Source of the DNA: Pseudomonas sp. KU26590
Lineage (GTDB): Bacteria; Pseudomonadota; Gammaproteobacteria; Pseudomonadales; Pseudomonadaceae
DNA: 64,000 nucleotides
Direction: 5' to 3'
Assembly: GCF_026153515.1 (NCBI RefSeq)
Contig: NZ_CP110644.1
Coordinates: 5,769,501-5,833,500, forward strand
Below the pieces are notes generated by a model that was given only the letters and a program-made list of their open reading frames with translations, was not told where the DNA came from and did not search any database. The position numbers and the translations under genes were made by a program. This document shows, in pieces, positions 35,854-44,768 of the stretch. Numbering within the stretch: the first letter of the stretch is position 1; the number at the start of each line of letters is the position of its first letter.

Positions 35854-36498
35854 CTATCCCAATTTACGCTGCGGCGCACCGTGAACCATGGTGTAGGCGT
35901 AGTCGACGCCCATGCCGTATGCGCCGCTGTGCTCCAGGACCAGTTCCATTACCGCTTCGTAGGTTTCCTTGTGTGCCCAGTCGCGCTGGAACTCGAGCAG
36001 CACCTGCTGCCAGGTCACCGGCACGGCGCCTGCCTGAATCATCCGCTGCACCGACATGTCGTGGGCTTCTTTGGTCGTGCCACCGGAAGCGTCAGTGACG
36101 ATGTACACCTCGTAGCCTTCAGCCAGTGCGTCCAGCGTCGGGAAGTTCAGGCAGACCTCGGTCCACAGCGCGGCGATGATCAGCTTTTTGCGCCCGGTCG
36201 CCTTGACCGCTTCCACCAGTTTTTTGTCTTCCCACGAGTTCATCGACGTGCGCTCGATCGGCTGCTGATCCGGGAACACCGCCAGCAGTTCAGGCCAGAT
36301 GAAGCCGCTGAAGCTTTTGGTTTCGACCGAGGTGTAGATGGTCGGCACGTTGAAGATCTTGGCGGCTTTGGCCAGGCCAACTGTGTTGTTCTTCAGCGTC
36401 TGGCGGTCGATCGACTGAACGCCGAAGGCCATTTGCGGCTGGTGGTCGATGAGGATCAGGGCAGCGTTGGTTGGGTTCAGCAGTTCGCGGATGGACAT
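35854..36498 (-). CDS. YcaC-like isochorismatase-family hydrolase
   Basis: 214 residues. 'LILIDHQPQMAFGV' carries the catalytic Asp, 'GRKKLIIAALWTEVCLNFP' the nucleophilic Cys, and 'TSMNSWEDKKL' the family segment. The cis-peptide region is conserved. YcaC forms octamers and its substrate is unknown. It is divergent from a LysR regulator that probably controls it. Confidence 0.88.
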   Translation of the reverse strand: MSIRELLNPTNAALILIDHQPQMAFGVQSIDRQTLKNNTVGLAKAAKIFNVPTIYTSVETKSFSGFIWPELLAVFPDQQPIERTSMNSWEDKKLVEAVKATGRKKLIIAALWTEVCLNFPTLDALAEGYEVYIVTDASGGTTKEAHDMSVQRMIQAGAVPVTWQQVLLEFQRDWAHKETYEAVMELVLEHSGAYGMGVDYAYTMVHGAPQRKLG

Positions 36499-36605
36499 GG
36501 GTGAGTTCCTTGAGTGGTCAGCAGTAAGTTCTTTATGGGTTAGCCGCTGCGCGTGTTGCGCTTGCCAGCTGGCTTGGGAGTGAATTTACGGACTGGCTGC
36601 ATAGG

Positions 36606-36640
36606 GAACAATCCCATAGAATCGGGACTCATTGTTTCCA
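36606..36640. promoter_or_regulatory. nested inverted repeat between ycaC-like and LysR genes
   Basis: GGAACAAT (36606-36613) mirrors ATTGTTTCC (36632-36640), and inside it CCC mirrors GGG. It lies 15-50 bases before the LysR start, suited to LysR autoregulation and divergent control. Confidence 0.45.
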
Positions 36641-36654
36641 ATTAAGAGACGGTC

Positions 36655-37554
36655 ATGGATCGTATCGAATGCATGCGCGCGTTTGTCGCCACGGTGGTCG
36701 CCAATGGCTTTGCCGCTGCGGCCCGCGCGCTGGATGTGCCGCGCTCGAAAGTAAGCAAACAGATTCAGGCGCTGGAAGAAGCCATCGGCGTGCAGTTGTT
36801 GCAGCGCACCACGCGCAGCCTGCATCTGACCGAAGCAGGCGCCGAGTACTACGACGCGTGTCGGGATGTCATCGCCTCGCTGGACGAAGCCGAACAACGG
36901 GCGCGGACGGGGATGGGTGAGATACGCGGCGTGTTGCGAGTCAACGCCCCAATGTCGTTTGGGCTGAGTCGCCTAGGCCCGCTGATCCCGCGTTTCAATG
37001 AGCTGCATCCGAACGTCGAGCTTCAAGTGGTGTTGAGCGATCAGCAGGTGGATCCGGTCAAGGGCGGTTTTGACGTGACGATCCGTATCGCCAGCCTGCT
37101 GGATTCGTCGATGATCGCGCGCTCACTGGCCCCGGCGCCGAGGATCATGGTGGCCTCGCCCGACTACCTGGCGCGCGAGGGCACGCCGCAAACGCCGAAG
37201 GATCTGGCACACCACAAGTGCCTGAGCTACGGCTATCTGCAGAGCGGCGCGAGTTTGCAGTTGTGCAACGGCAAGGAAACCCAGCGGGTGACGGTGAGCG
37301 GGCCGCTGCACGCCAACAACGGTGACATCCTGGCGCAGGCTGCTGTGGCGGGAATGGGCATCGCGCTGCTGCCCAATTTCATCATCGAGCGCGCAGTGGC
37401 GGACGGGCGACTGGTGCCGGTGCTGTGCGATTGGGAAGCGCCGGCGATTACGGTGAACGCGGTGTACCCCTCGGCTCGACGCGTGCCGATGAAGACTCGG
37501 GCGTTTATTGATTTTCTGGTGGCTCAGCTGTCGGTTGATTCCGGGGCGTTTTGA
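36655..37554 (+). CDS. LysR-family transcriptional regulator
   Basis: 299 residues. N-terminal winged helix ('MRAFVATVVANGFAAAARALDVPRSKVSKQIQALEEAIGVQLLQRTTRSLHLTEAG' region), then a two-lobe effector domain from ~90 ('VNAPMSFGLSRLGPLIPRF', 'DVTIRIASL', 'GMGIALLPNF'). This is the CrgA/DmlR-like LysR type. Probable target: the divergent ycaC-like gene. Confidence 0.92.
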   Translation: MDRIECMRAFVATVVANGFAAAARALDVPRSKVSKQIQALEEAIGVQLLQRTTRSLHLTEAGAEYYDACRDVIASLDEAEQRARTGMGEIRGVLRVNAPMSFGLSRLGPLIPRFNELHPNVELQVVLSDQQVDPVKGGFDVTIRIASLLDSSMIARSLAPAPRIMVASPDYLAREGTPQTPKDLAHHKCLSYGYLQSGASLQLCNGKETQRVTVSGPLHANNGDILAQAAVAGMGIALLPNFIIERAVADGRLVPVLCDWEAPAITVNAVYPSARRVPMKTRAFIDFLVAQLSVDSGAF

Positions 37555-37641
37555 GCGGCAGCCTTGGCATGAATGCTCATTTCAAGCCGTCTCCCACAGA
37601 CCATGACCCGCCATAACATCTGCAAACGACTCGGGCCCAGT

Positions 37642-37730
37642 GTAGGAGAGCGCTTGCCCGCGAAACGGTCGTACATTCGACAGATTTTTATCGTTTGTAT
37701 GCGCGTCATCGCGGGCAAGCGCGCTCCTAC
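37642..37730. repeat. REPIN-type palindrome
   Basis: An 89-base inverted repeat, GTAGGAGAGCGCTTGCCCGC to GCGGGCAAGCGCGCTCCTAC, same family as the A units of the 46-kb array. It sits between the convergent LysR and dehydrogenase genes. Confidence 0.9.
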
Positions 37731-37752
37731 AATTGCGGTGGTGTCAGGTCCT

Positions 37753-38706
37753 TCAGACCACACTCCCCACTGGCACCTTCCCGGCCAGGCCATCCGCCAG
37801 ACTCGCCAACACCATCTCGCCCATCCGCGTTCGGGTTTGAACGGTGGCGCTGGCGCGGTGGGGTTGGAGAACGACGGTTTCCAGGGCGAACAAGGCATCC
37901 GGCACATGGGGCTCGTCAGCGAAGACATCCAGGCCCGCGCCGGCGATTGACCGCGTTTCCAGGGCCGCAACAAGGTCCGGCTCATTGACCAGACTGCCGC
38001 GCGCCACGTTGATCAAAAACCCCTGCGCGCCCAGCGCTTCCAATACCTTGGCGTTGATGATGCCCTTGGCTTTGTCGGCCGCTGCGGCAACGATAAGCGC
38101 GTCACTTTGCGCGGCCAGTTCGACCAGATCGCTGACGAAGCTGTAAGGCACGTCGCCCATGGCATTAAGGTCGGTGTAGCTGATCGGGCAGCCGAACGCC
38201 GCGGCCCGCGTGGCGACGGCCCGCCCTACCCGGCCCATGCCGACGATGCCAATGCGCATACCGCTGAATTGACGCGCCAGTGGCAGCGGCACCAGCGGCG
38301 TCGCGGTCTTGGCCCATGCGCCGGAGCGTACATAGCGGTCGCCCGTGCACAGTCCGCGACAGGCCGAAATCAGCAAACCGATGGCGAGGTCGGCGACGTC
38401 CTCGGTCAGCGCGCCTATGGTGGCTGCGACGCGAATGCCACGGTCCCGCGCGTAAGCCAGATCAATCGCATCAGTGCCGACGCCGTTGACCGCAATGACT
38501 TCCACGTTCGGCAACTGCTCCATCACTTCCCGGGTGATGCCGGTGTGGCCGCCAGTCACCACGCCGCGAATGTTGGCGCCGTGCTCGCGCAGATAAGCCG
38601 CCTTATCGGCCTGCTGGAAATACGGGCGAACGGTATAAAGCTCGTTCAGCCGCGCGTTGATTTCAGGGATCAGGATTGGGCTCAATTGGAGGATTTCAGG
38701 TTTCAT
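37753..38706 (-). CDS. D-2-hydroxyacid dehydrogenase
   Basis: The start at 38706 (MKPEILQ) is preferred; earlier in-frame ATGs lie in or next to the preceding gene. 317 residues. NAD(P)-binding 'GIVGMGRVGRAVA' (~148-160), catalytic Arg in 'LINVARGSLVNE', Glu in 'DVFADEPHVP', His in 'LQPHRASAT'. Likely a hydroxypyruvate/glyoxylate reductase type acting on a small 2-keto acid. Last gene of the catabolic cluster. Confidence 0.88.
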   Translation of the reverse strand: MKPEILQLSPILIPEINARLNELYTVRPYFQQADKAAYLREHGANIRGVVTGGHTGITREVMEQLPNVEVIAVNGVGTDAIDLAYARDRGIRVAATIGALTEDVADLAIGLLISACRGLCTGDRYVRSGAWAKTATPLVPLPLARQFSGMRIGIVGMGRVGRAVATRAAAFGCPISYTDLNAMGDVPYSFVSDLVELAAQSDALIVAAAADKAKGIINAKVLEALGAQGFLINVARGSLVNEPDLVAALETRSIAGAGLDVFADEPHVPDALFALETVVLQPHRASATVQTRTRMGEMVLASLADGLAGKVPVGSVV

Positions 38707-38737
38707 CGGTATCTCGCTCATCTCGAATTCGGACGGA

Positions 38738-39502
38738 TCAACCACGGCCCACGAAGGGCATGTTGGTGGCCATGACGGTCATGTTCAGCACGTTGGCCGA
38801 CAGCGGCAGCGCGGCGATGTAACGCACGGCGTCGGCGATGTGCTTGACGTCGATCATCGGCTCGACGGCGGTCGATCCATTGGCCTGTCGCACGCCTTTG
38901 GTCATACGCACCGACAGCTCGGTCAGCGCGTTGCCGATGTCGATCTGGCTGCAGGCGATGTTGAATTCGCGACCGTCCAGCGCCAGGCTTTTGGTCAGAC
39001 CCAGCACCGCGTGTTTGCTGGCGGTGTAGGGGCCGGTGAACGGGCGTGGCACGTGGGCGGAGATCGAACCGTTGTTGATGATCCGGCCTCCCTGGGGCGA
39101 CTGTTTGCGCATCAGGCCAAACGCGCCACGGCTGCACAGGAAAACCCCGGTCACGTTGGTGTCGATCACGCTCAGCCACTTCTCGATCGGCAGTTCGTCC
39201 ATCGGCACGGCGGGCGCGTTGACGCCGGCGTTGTTGAACACCAGGTCGAGGCGGCCATACACCTCCTCGATCATCGCGAACAGATGGTCGACGCTGGCCG
39301 GATCACGCACGTCGCACGACACCGCCAGCGCTTCGCGACCCTGCTCGCGGGCCTGTGCCACCAGTGCTTCGAGAGGTTCCACGCGACGCCCGGTCACGAC
39401 CACTTTGTAGCCGTCTTCAAGCAGGCCGAACGCGACGGAGCGGCCAATGCCACTGCCTGCGCCGGTGACCAGGGCAATTTTCGAAACGGATTGATCAGTC
39501 AT
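38738..39502 (-). CDS. short-chain dehydrogenase/reductase
   Basis: 254 residues, classical SDR: '[12 protein letters not shown]' cofactor loop, 'NNAGVNAP', catalytic Ser in '[13 protein letters not shown]', Tyr-x3-Lys in 'YTASKHA'. Arg in '[14 protein letters not shown]' suggests NADP(H) use. Located between the FAH-family hydrolase and the hydroxyacid dehydrogenase. Confidence 0.9.
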   Translation of the reverse strand: MTDQSVSKIALVTGAGSGIGRSVAFGLLEDGYKVVVTGRRVEPLEALVAQAREQGREALAVSCDVRDPASVDHLFAMIEEVYGRLDLVFNNAGVNAPAVPMDELPIEKWLSVIDTNVTGVFLCSRGAFGLMRKQSPQGGRIINNGSISAHVPRPFTGPYTASKHAVLGLTKSLALDGREFNIACSQIDIGNALTELSVRMTKGVRQANGSTAVEPMIDVKHIADAVRYIAALPLSANVLNMTVMATNMPFVGRG

Positions 39503-39553
39503 TATTGTTCTCCTTTTTGCTCATCAAAAATGCTGCGGTTCTGGATGGATCGC

Positions 39554-40255
39554 TCAGCGCCGCTTACCCACGCTCACTTCAAATTCACCGATGCCGTCGA
39601 TGCCGCCGTTGATCACATCTCCGGCTTCGAGCGCGGCGACACCCGGCGGCGTGCCGGTCATGATCAGATCGCCGGCGCGCAACGTGACGGAATGGGAAAG
39701 TTGGCTGATGACTTCGCTCACCGACCAGATCTGGCTGTCGAGATCGGCACGCTGGCGCTCGACGCCGTTGACGCTCAGCCAGATGGCGCCTTGTCGCGCA
39801 TGACCATCGCGGCCTGCCGGGCGGATGGGCGTGATCGGTGCCGAACCGTCGAACGCCTTGGCCGGCTCCCACGGATTGCCGACCGCCTTGGCGGCCATTT
39901 GCAGATCACGACGGGTCAGGTCGAGCCCGGCGGCGTAGCCCCAGACGTGGTCAAGGGCGTGTTCGGCGTCGATTTCGAAGCCATCCTTGCCGATGGCAAC
40001 GACCAGCTCGATCTCGTGGCAAAACTGTTCTGTCTGGGTCGGAAACGCGACCTCGCCGACTGCATCCACCACCGACGTCGCCGGCTTCATGAAGAACGCC
40101 GGCACCTCGCGCTCGGCGCTGACCACATCGCCCCACTGATGGCCCCACTGATAGTTGCGGCCCAGGCAAAACACCCGGCCAATGGGGAATCGCGCGTCAC
40201 TCCCATGCACCGGCAGACTGCTGACCCGGGGAGGTTCGAATACAAAGTTGCTCAT
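39554..40255 (-). CDS. fumarylacetoacetate hydrolase family protein
   Basis: ATG at 40255 (MSNFVFEPP) with AGGA 8 bases upstream. 233 residues. FAH fold signatures: 'IGRVFCLGRNY', 'PAFFMKPATS', metal-binding 'CHEIELVVAIG', 'GYAAGLDLTRRDLQ', 'WEPAKAFDGSAPI', 'IMTGTPPGVAAL'. Small FAH members hydrolyse fumarylpyruvate or cleave/hydrate 2-keto acids; the substrate is not decided here. Confidence 0.9.
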   Translation of the reverse strand: MSNFVFEPPRVSSLPVHGSDARFPIGRVFCLGRNYQWGHQWGDVVSAEREVPAFFMKPATSVVDAVGEVAFPTQTEQFCHEIELVVAIGKDGFEIDAEHALDHVWGYAAGLDLTRRDLQMAAKAVGNPWEPAKAFDGSAPITPIRPAGRDGHARQGAIWLSVNGVERQRADLDSQIWSVSEVISQLSHSVTLRAGDLIMTGTPPGVAALEAGDVINGGIDGIGEFEVSVGKRR

Positions 40256-40380
40256 GGAATTCCTTATCACCGATAAGACGCTCGATCCCGCCAGATGCAT
40301 TTCAGACTACGGGATCAAACGGCGGGAAAGTTGGACAAAACCGTGTTTGCACTGGACTAAAAAACTCAATATCGGCGACA

Positions 40381-40406
40381 TTAAAAAAGGCGTATTTGCA
40401 TACGCC
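40381..40406 (-). terminator. terminator after the MFS gene
   Basis: On the minus strand GGCGTAT-GCAA-ATACGCC followed by TTTTTTAA, 44 bases past the MFS stop codon. It separates the transporter transcript, at least partly, from the FAH-SDR-dehydrogenase genes. Confidence 0.85.
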
Positions 40407-40449
40407 TCTGCCCAGTACGGCATAAGTTCACACACACATTTTCGAGCGG

Positions 40450-41793
40450 TTAGCTGGCCTTGAGCTCTATGCGATAAATGCGGCCGAGCAACAGTGAATA
40501 AGAGAGCGTACCGATACACGCGACCCCGCCAATGAACCAGAACGCCCACGCAAAGTTGCCGGTGACGTGCAGGATCTGCCCGATGACAATCGGTGTGACG
40601 ATGCCGCCGATATTGGCCGCCAGACTGGTGATGCCCCCGGTCAGACCGATAAGTTCTTTGGGTGCAATTTCCGACACGGCCGCCCAGGAGGATGACGCGA
40701 TGCCCTGTGCGAAAAAGGCGATTGTGAGCAGCGCGATGCAGACTTCATTGGAGTCGGTGAAGTTGACCAGCATGATCGACATGCCGAGCGCCGAGCCCAC
40801 CACCAGCGGCAGCTTGCGGGAGAAGGACAGCGAGTAGCCACGACGGATCATCCAGTCGGCGATGAACCCGGCCAGCAGCACGCCGACCGTGGCGCCAATG
40901 AACGGCAGTACTGCGAAGATGCCGACTTTGACCATGGTCAGATGCCGCTCTTCAATCAGGTAAGTCGGGAACCAGGTCAGGAAAAAGTACAGCGCCGACG
41001 TGCTGGCGAACTTGCCCAGGCAGATGGCCCATACCTGCCGATATTTCAACAGCTCGGCAATTTGCGCCCACTTGAATTTGTTTCTTTCTTGACTGCTTTT
41101 GACCAGGCCGCCGCCGTCTTCGATGTAGGCCAGTTCTTCCTTGCTGACTTTCTTGCAGTTCATCGGATCGCGGTACAGGTAGAGCCAAGCCACCCCGAAG
41201 AGAATGCCGACGATGCCGGTGCTGTAAAACACGTGGCGCCAGTCATAGGTCGTGGCGAGCCACAACAGCAAACCGGTGAACAGTGCCGTGCCCAGATACT
41301 GCCCGCACACATAGATGCTGCTGGCCATGCCCCGCTCCCGCGCCGGAAACCAGACCGTGACCGCGCGGCTGTTGGCTGGAAAAGCTGGTGCTTCCATCGC
41401 GCCGATCGCCAGGCGCAAGCCGAACAATGAAGCGAACCCGCCGACCATGCCTTGGCAAACCGTGACCGCCGACCATGAAATGAGTGATGCGCCGTAGGTG
41501 AAGCGCGAGCCGAAACGGTCGGCGATGAAGCCGGCGGGCACCAGGGCGAAAGCGTAGGTCCAGGCGAAGGCGGAGAAGATCAGGCCCATCTCGACCTTGT
41601 CCAGACCGAGGTCTTTGGCCATGAATGGCGCAGCGATGGAGATGTTGACGCGGTCGACGTAGTTGATGATCGTGGCGATCAACAACAGCGACAGCATGAA
41701 CCAGCGACGGTGGGTCATCGGGTGGGCAGGAGCAGTGGTGGCAGGAACGGCCACGACAGCATCCATCGCCTGAATTTCAGGGTTGCTCGACAT
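40450..41793 (-). CDS. MFS transporter, anion:cation symporter (sugar acid) type
   Basis: 447 residues with twelve membrane segments. 'INYVDRVNISIAAPFMAKDLGLDKVEMGLIFSAFAWTYA' and 'GWLADRFGSR'-like 'GFIADRFGSRFTYG' are the ACS-family pattern of GudP/DgoT/ExuT (hexonate and hexuronate uptake). With the catabolic enzymes next to it, the cluster probably takes up and degrades a sugar acid or other organic acid. Divergent from an AraC regulator. Confidence 0.88.
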   Translation of the reverse strand: MSSNPEIQAMDAVVAVPATTAPAHPMTHRRWFMLSLLLIATIINYVDRVNISIAAPFMAKDLGLDKVEMGLIFSAFAWTYAFALVPAGFIADRFGSRFTYGASLISWSAVTVCQGMVGGFASLFGLRLAIGAMEAPAFPANSRAVTVWFPARERGMASSIYVCGQYLGTALFTGLLLWLATTYDWRHVFYSTGIVGILFGVAWLYLYRDPMNCKKVSKEELAYIEDGGGLVKSSQERNKFKWAQIAELLKYRQVWAICLGKFASTSALYFFLTWFPTYLIEERHLTMVKVGIFAVLPFIGATVGVLLAGFIADWMIRRGYSLSFSRKLPLVVGSALGMSIMLVNFTDSNEVCIALLTIAFFAQGIASSSWAAVSEIAPKELIGLTGGITSLAANIGGIVTPIVIGQILHVTGNFAWAFWFIGGVACIGTLSYSLLLGRIYRIELKAS

Positions 41794-42114
41794 GAGAATT
41801 CCTCATTGTTTTTATTGGTATCGAGTGATGAAGCGCGCCCTAAACTTATCGTACAACTTGGTTTAAACAAGACGACGCTTAGAACGTTTTTGGATTTCAA
41901 TAGGCGCCCGTAATGAATTGTCCAAAAAACGGTGCGCGTGCTAAAACAATGTAGAGCGACCCAATGCGCGTGCAAATGCCTGCGCTAGAGCGGTCTGTAG
42001 AAGGCGAGCGGTAAAAGCATTCTTGGACAAATCGACTCGCTACCTCCCTGATGAAAGTTTTGGGCTTAGTCATACGACGACCGACAATAAGCAAAAAAAG
42101 AAGAGGAGCACTCG
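41794..42114. other. 321-base divergent control region, MFS / AraC
   Basis: Contains ATCGTACAAC and the palindrome GTTTAAAC around 41847-41870, near the MFS start, which may be operator parts. No gene is seen. Confidence 0.4.
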
Positions 42115-43017
42115 ATGGATTCCGTCAATCGCGTACCCACCTACGGCATGCAGCAGCGCAGTGAGCGGCCGGACTTTTACATACGCGGCAAGACCGAGGG
42201 CAAAGCGGAGACCGCGCCCCATCGGCACGAGTATTTTCAGATTCAGATCAACCTCGGCGGCGATACTGTGCAGCACATCGGCGGCGTGGTGCGGCCGTTC
42301 CCGCGCAACACGCTGGCCTTCATCCTTCCGCACAAATTGCATCTGATCCCGCATCCGCCGGAAGGCAACTTCTTGCTGATCAACTTTGCCCAGACCTTCC
42401 TGCTGCCCCAGCTTCAATGCGACCCGCTAGACCTCGAAGACGTGGCCATCGCCCTCGCCCCGGAGCTGTCGCCGTTCCGTTTTCAGGAGCACCTGGATTT
42501 CACGCTGGACGCCGATGACTTCGCCGAGATCGCGCATTTGCTCGGGCGCATGCGTGAGCTGGACGCGAACCGACAGTTCGGCACACGTGAGGTTCTCAAG
42601 GGGTGTCTGCTGCAACTGATTGGCACGGTCTGCCAGTTGTACGCCGAGCCGATCAAACTACTGGCTGATGACAACGCCGCCGAGCGCAGCCGCCGCGACG
42701 CACTGGCGCGGATGTCCGAGTACGTGCGCAAGAACCTCGAAGACCCGGACCTGAGCCTGAAAAAAGCCGCCTCGGCCGCGTTTCTCTCACCCAACTACCT
42801 GACGCACTGGCTGCGCAAGGAAGTCGGCAAGACCTTCAGCGAGCTGGTGCTGGAGCGGCGCATGCACCTGGCGCGCACGCTGTTGCTCAACGGCAGCAAA
42901 CCGGTGGGGGAAGTGGCGCGACTGTGTGGTTTTGCCGATGAGGCGTACTTCTCGCGACGGTTCCGCCACGCCCACGGCATGCCGCCGGGGCAGTTCAGGA
43001 AGCAGCGGGATTTGTAG
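42115..43017 (+). CDS. AraC-family transcriptional regulator
   Basis: 300 residues. N-terminal cupin-like sensor ('APHRHEYFQIQINLGG' His motif) and a C-terminal double HTH (~200-300: 'LKKAASAAFLSPNYLTHWLRKEVGKTF', 'VGEVARLCGFADEAYFSRRFRHAHGMPPGQFR'). AGAGGAG RBS. Probable activator of the divergent transporter and the catabolic genes beyond it. Confidence 0.9.
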   Translation: MDSVNRVPTYGMQQRSERPDFYIRGKTEGKAETAPHRHEYFQIQINLGGDTVQHIGGVVRPFPRNTLAFILPHKLHLIPHPPEGNFLLINFAQTFLLPQLQCDPLDLEDVAIALAPELSPFRFQEHLDFTLDADDFAEIAHLLGRMRELDANRQFGTREVLKGCLLQLIGTVCQLYAEPIKLLADDNAAERSRRDALARMSEYVRKNLEDPDLSLKKAASAAFLSPNYLTHWLRKEVGKTFSELVLERRMHLARTLLLNGSKPVGEVARLCGFADEAYFSRRFRHAHGMPPGQFRKQRDL

Positions 43018-43040
43018 CCGTGATCAACGCCGCACGGTGC

Positions 43041-43127
43041 GTAGGAGCCGGCGCCTGTAGCAGCTCGAATTTGCCTGCAACACCATCGGTGCAGACCCAC
43101 CGCAATCGCGGGCAAGCGCGCTCCTAC
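43041..43127. repeat. mosaic REPIN-type palindrome
   Basis: Opens GTAGGAGCCGGCGCCTG and closes CGCGGGCAAGCGCGCTCCTAC. The right arm is the A-type arm of the 46-kb array; the left arm is a different subtype, so the two arms do not match well. Confidence 0.65.
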
Positions 43128-43170
43128 ACTTGACTTGCGGTGGCGGGGACTCTGGGTTGTAAATCGGACT

Positions 43171-43271
43171 GTAGGAGTCGGCTTGCTGCGGACCGCGATC
43201 GGACGAAGGCATTGGGTCAGTCAATATTTCTGTAGCTGATCCACCGCGCTCGCCAGCAAGCCGGCGCCTAC
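43171..43271. repeat. REPIN-type palindrome, second subtype
   Basis: 101 bases opening GTAGGAGTCGGCTTGCTG and closing CAGCAAGCCGGCGCCTAC, imperfectly symmetric, 43 bases after the previous one. Confidence 0.75.
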
Positions 43272-43350
43272 GGGATATGGGTGCAGACCAACCCAACTTT
43301 ATCTCCGCCCCATTGTTTCTTCCCCCCTCCAGCGCGTTAAGCTTGGCGCC

Positions 43351-43980
43351 ATGGATGACTCCGATTATCTGCGTCTTTTGACGAGCCAGGCCGAGCAAGC
43401 CAATGCGTTTCTGTCCAATGCGCGCAAGTGGGAGCGCGAACGTTGGGTGTGCGAACGATTGCTGCAGGGCCTGAACATTCCCCATCGCACCGACGACTTC
43501 CTGCCTGCCGGGCAAGAGCCGCCGGACGTACTGTTTCGCGATGCGTGTTTTGAAGTGTTCTTTGTTCTGGACGAAGGCCGTCGGCTGAACGATGAGTGGC
43601 GCGAAGAACTGCAGCGTCGACGCAGCGCGTTTTCCCTCAGCCAATTGGTGCGGCGCGAAGCCAAACCCAAACGCATTCCTGCTGCCGAATTGCTGAGGCG
43701 CCTGGCACCCACGCTGCGCAAAAAGGCCCACAACTACAAGGAGCGTGGGCTGGATTTGGGCGAGCTGGACATCATTGCTTTCGCCAGCCTCAAGCGCGAG
43801 GTGCTCGACCTGAACAGCCACTTTCCCCCGCCCACCGAGTATTTGCGTCAGGGCTGGCGATCACTCTCGCTGGTCGGACCGACCTTTGCCCGGGTATTGT
43901 TCGCCCATCCGGATGCCCCGGATTTCCTGCGGACCAATCTGGGCCGCAGTGTGGTGTTTGATGTAGGAATCAGTTTATGA
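43351..43980 (+). CDS. DUF1780 family protein
   Basis: 209 residues, matching the Pseudomonas DUF1780 family throughout ('DYLRLLTSQAEQANAFLSNARKWERERWVCERLL', 'PPDVLF', 'DIIAFASLKREVLDLNSHFPPPTEYLRQGWRSLSLVG'). An endonuclease-like fold has been suggested for the family; no function is proven. It overlaps the MOSC gene by 4 bases. Confidence 0.9.
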   Translation: MDDSDYLRLLTSQAEQANAFLSNARKWERERWVCERLLQGLNIPHRTDDFLPAGQEPPDVLFRDACFEVFFVLDEGRRLNDEWREELQRRRSAFSLSQLVRREAKPKRIPAAELLRRLAPTLRKKAHNYKERGLDLGELDIIAFASLKREVLDLNSHFPPPTEYLRQGWRSLSLVGPTFARVLFAHPDAPDFLRTNLGRSVVFDVGISL

Positions 43981-44516
43981 GTCCGTTGCAGGAATTGATC
44001 GCCGATGTACCCCAGCGCGGGCGCGTGCGCTGGATCGGCGTGCGCCCGGAATCCCGTGGCGAGATGGTTGAACTTGACGCCGTGGAAGCTCGCCGCGAAG
44101 CTGGCCTGACCGGCGACCACGCGCGCCCTGGCCCGCGCAACGCTCGACAGGTGACGCTGATCCAGTGGGAGCATTTCGCCGTGGTCAGTTCGCTGATGGG
44201 CCGGGCCGAGGACAACCCGGTGTTGCCCCAGGATTTGCGACGCAACATTGTGATCAGCGGCATCAACCTGTTCAGCCTGAAAAACCGACGCTTCCGCATC
44301 GGTCAGGCGATCTTCGAGACCACCGGCTGGTGCCAACCCTGCGCGCGCCTTGAGCAACGCCTGGGCCACGGCATTTTTCAGGCCGTTCGCGGCCATGGCG
44401 GAATCACTGCGCGGGTGATACAAAGCGGCATCGTGCGTGTGGACGACGTTTTGTGTATCGAACCGATCGAACCGAGCGTCCAGGACTTTAACGCAGCCAA
44501 CAGCGCCGTTTCCTGA
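43977..44516 (+). CDS. MOSC domain-containing protein
   Basis: 179 residues. 'GLTGDHARPGPRNARQVTLIQWEH' and 'RRNIVISGINLFSLKNRRFRIG', 'TGWCQPCARLEQRLG.GI' with the conserved Cys are MOSC signatures, the molybdenum-cofactor-sulfurase C-terminal fold that binds Moco or a sulfur carrier. Likely involved in handling of reduced nitrogen compounds as in YiiM/YcbX relatives. Confidence 0.9.
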   Translation: MSPLQELIADVPQRGRVRWIGVRPESRGEMVELDAVEARREAGLTGDHARPGPRNARQVTLIQWEHFAVVSSLMGRAEDNPVLPQDLRRNIVISGINLFSLKNRRFRIGQAIFETTGWCQPCARLEQRLGHGIFQAVRGHGGITARVIQSGIVRVDDVLCIEPIEPSVQDFNAANSAVS

Positions 44517-44545
44517 TCCGGGTCAAGATTGATAAAGAACCTCAA

Positions 44546-44705
44546 ATGATCAGCCGCCTGAAACCTGCCGACCCAGCGCGTGTCGAAGAGTACCTTCGAG
44601 CCCCCAGCCCAGGTCGAGCGCCGGCCTTTTTGGCTTCGGCTGCTCCTTCTGGTGGTGCTCGGACCGGGCCCGTTGAACCGTTTACAAAGCGATCTGACGC
44701 TATGA
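44546..44705 (+). pseudogene. DUF3094 small membrane protein gene with a frameshift
   Basis: ATG at 44546 reads 'MISRLKPADPARVEEYLRAP', the DUF3094 N-terminus. In the C5 run at 44601-44605 the frame breaks. With one C removed it continues 'AQVERRPFWLRLLLLVVLGPGPLNRL' and stops at TGA 44703-44705, giving ~52 residues with a C-terminal membrane helix. DUF3094 genes stand between the MOSC gene and ndh in other Pseudomonas. Either an inactivating mutation or a base error. Confidence 0.7.
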
Positions 44706-44768
44706 GCTGCCTTGCGCTCGCGCGGATTGCGCTGACACAGAATTCCTTAAGCCTTATGAGATATCCCC

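Noticed and set aside
38657-40276. Long plus-strand frame over the SDR and FAH genes
   Set aside because: His/Arg/Gln-rich antisense translation of two clear enzyme genes.
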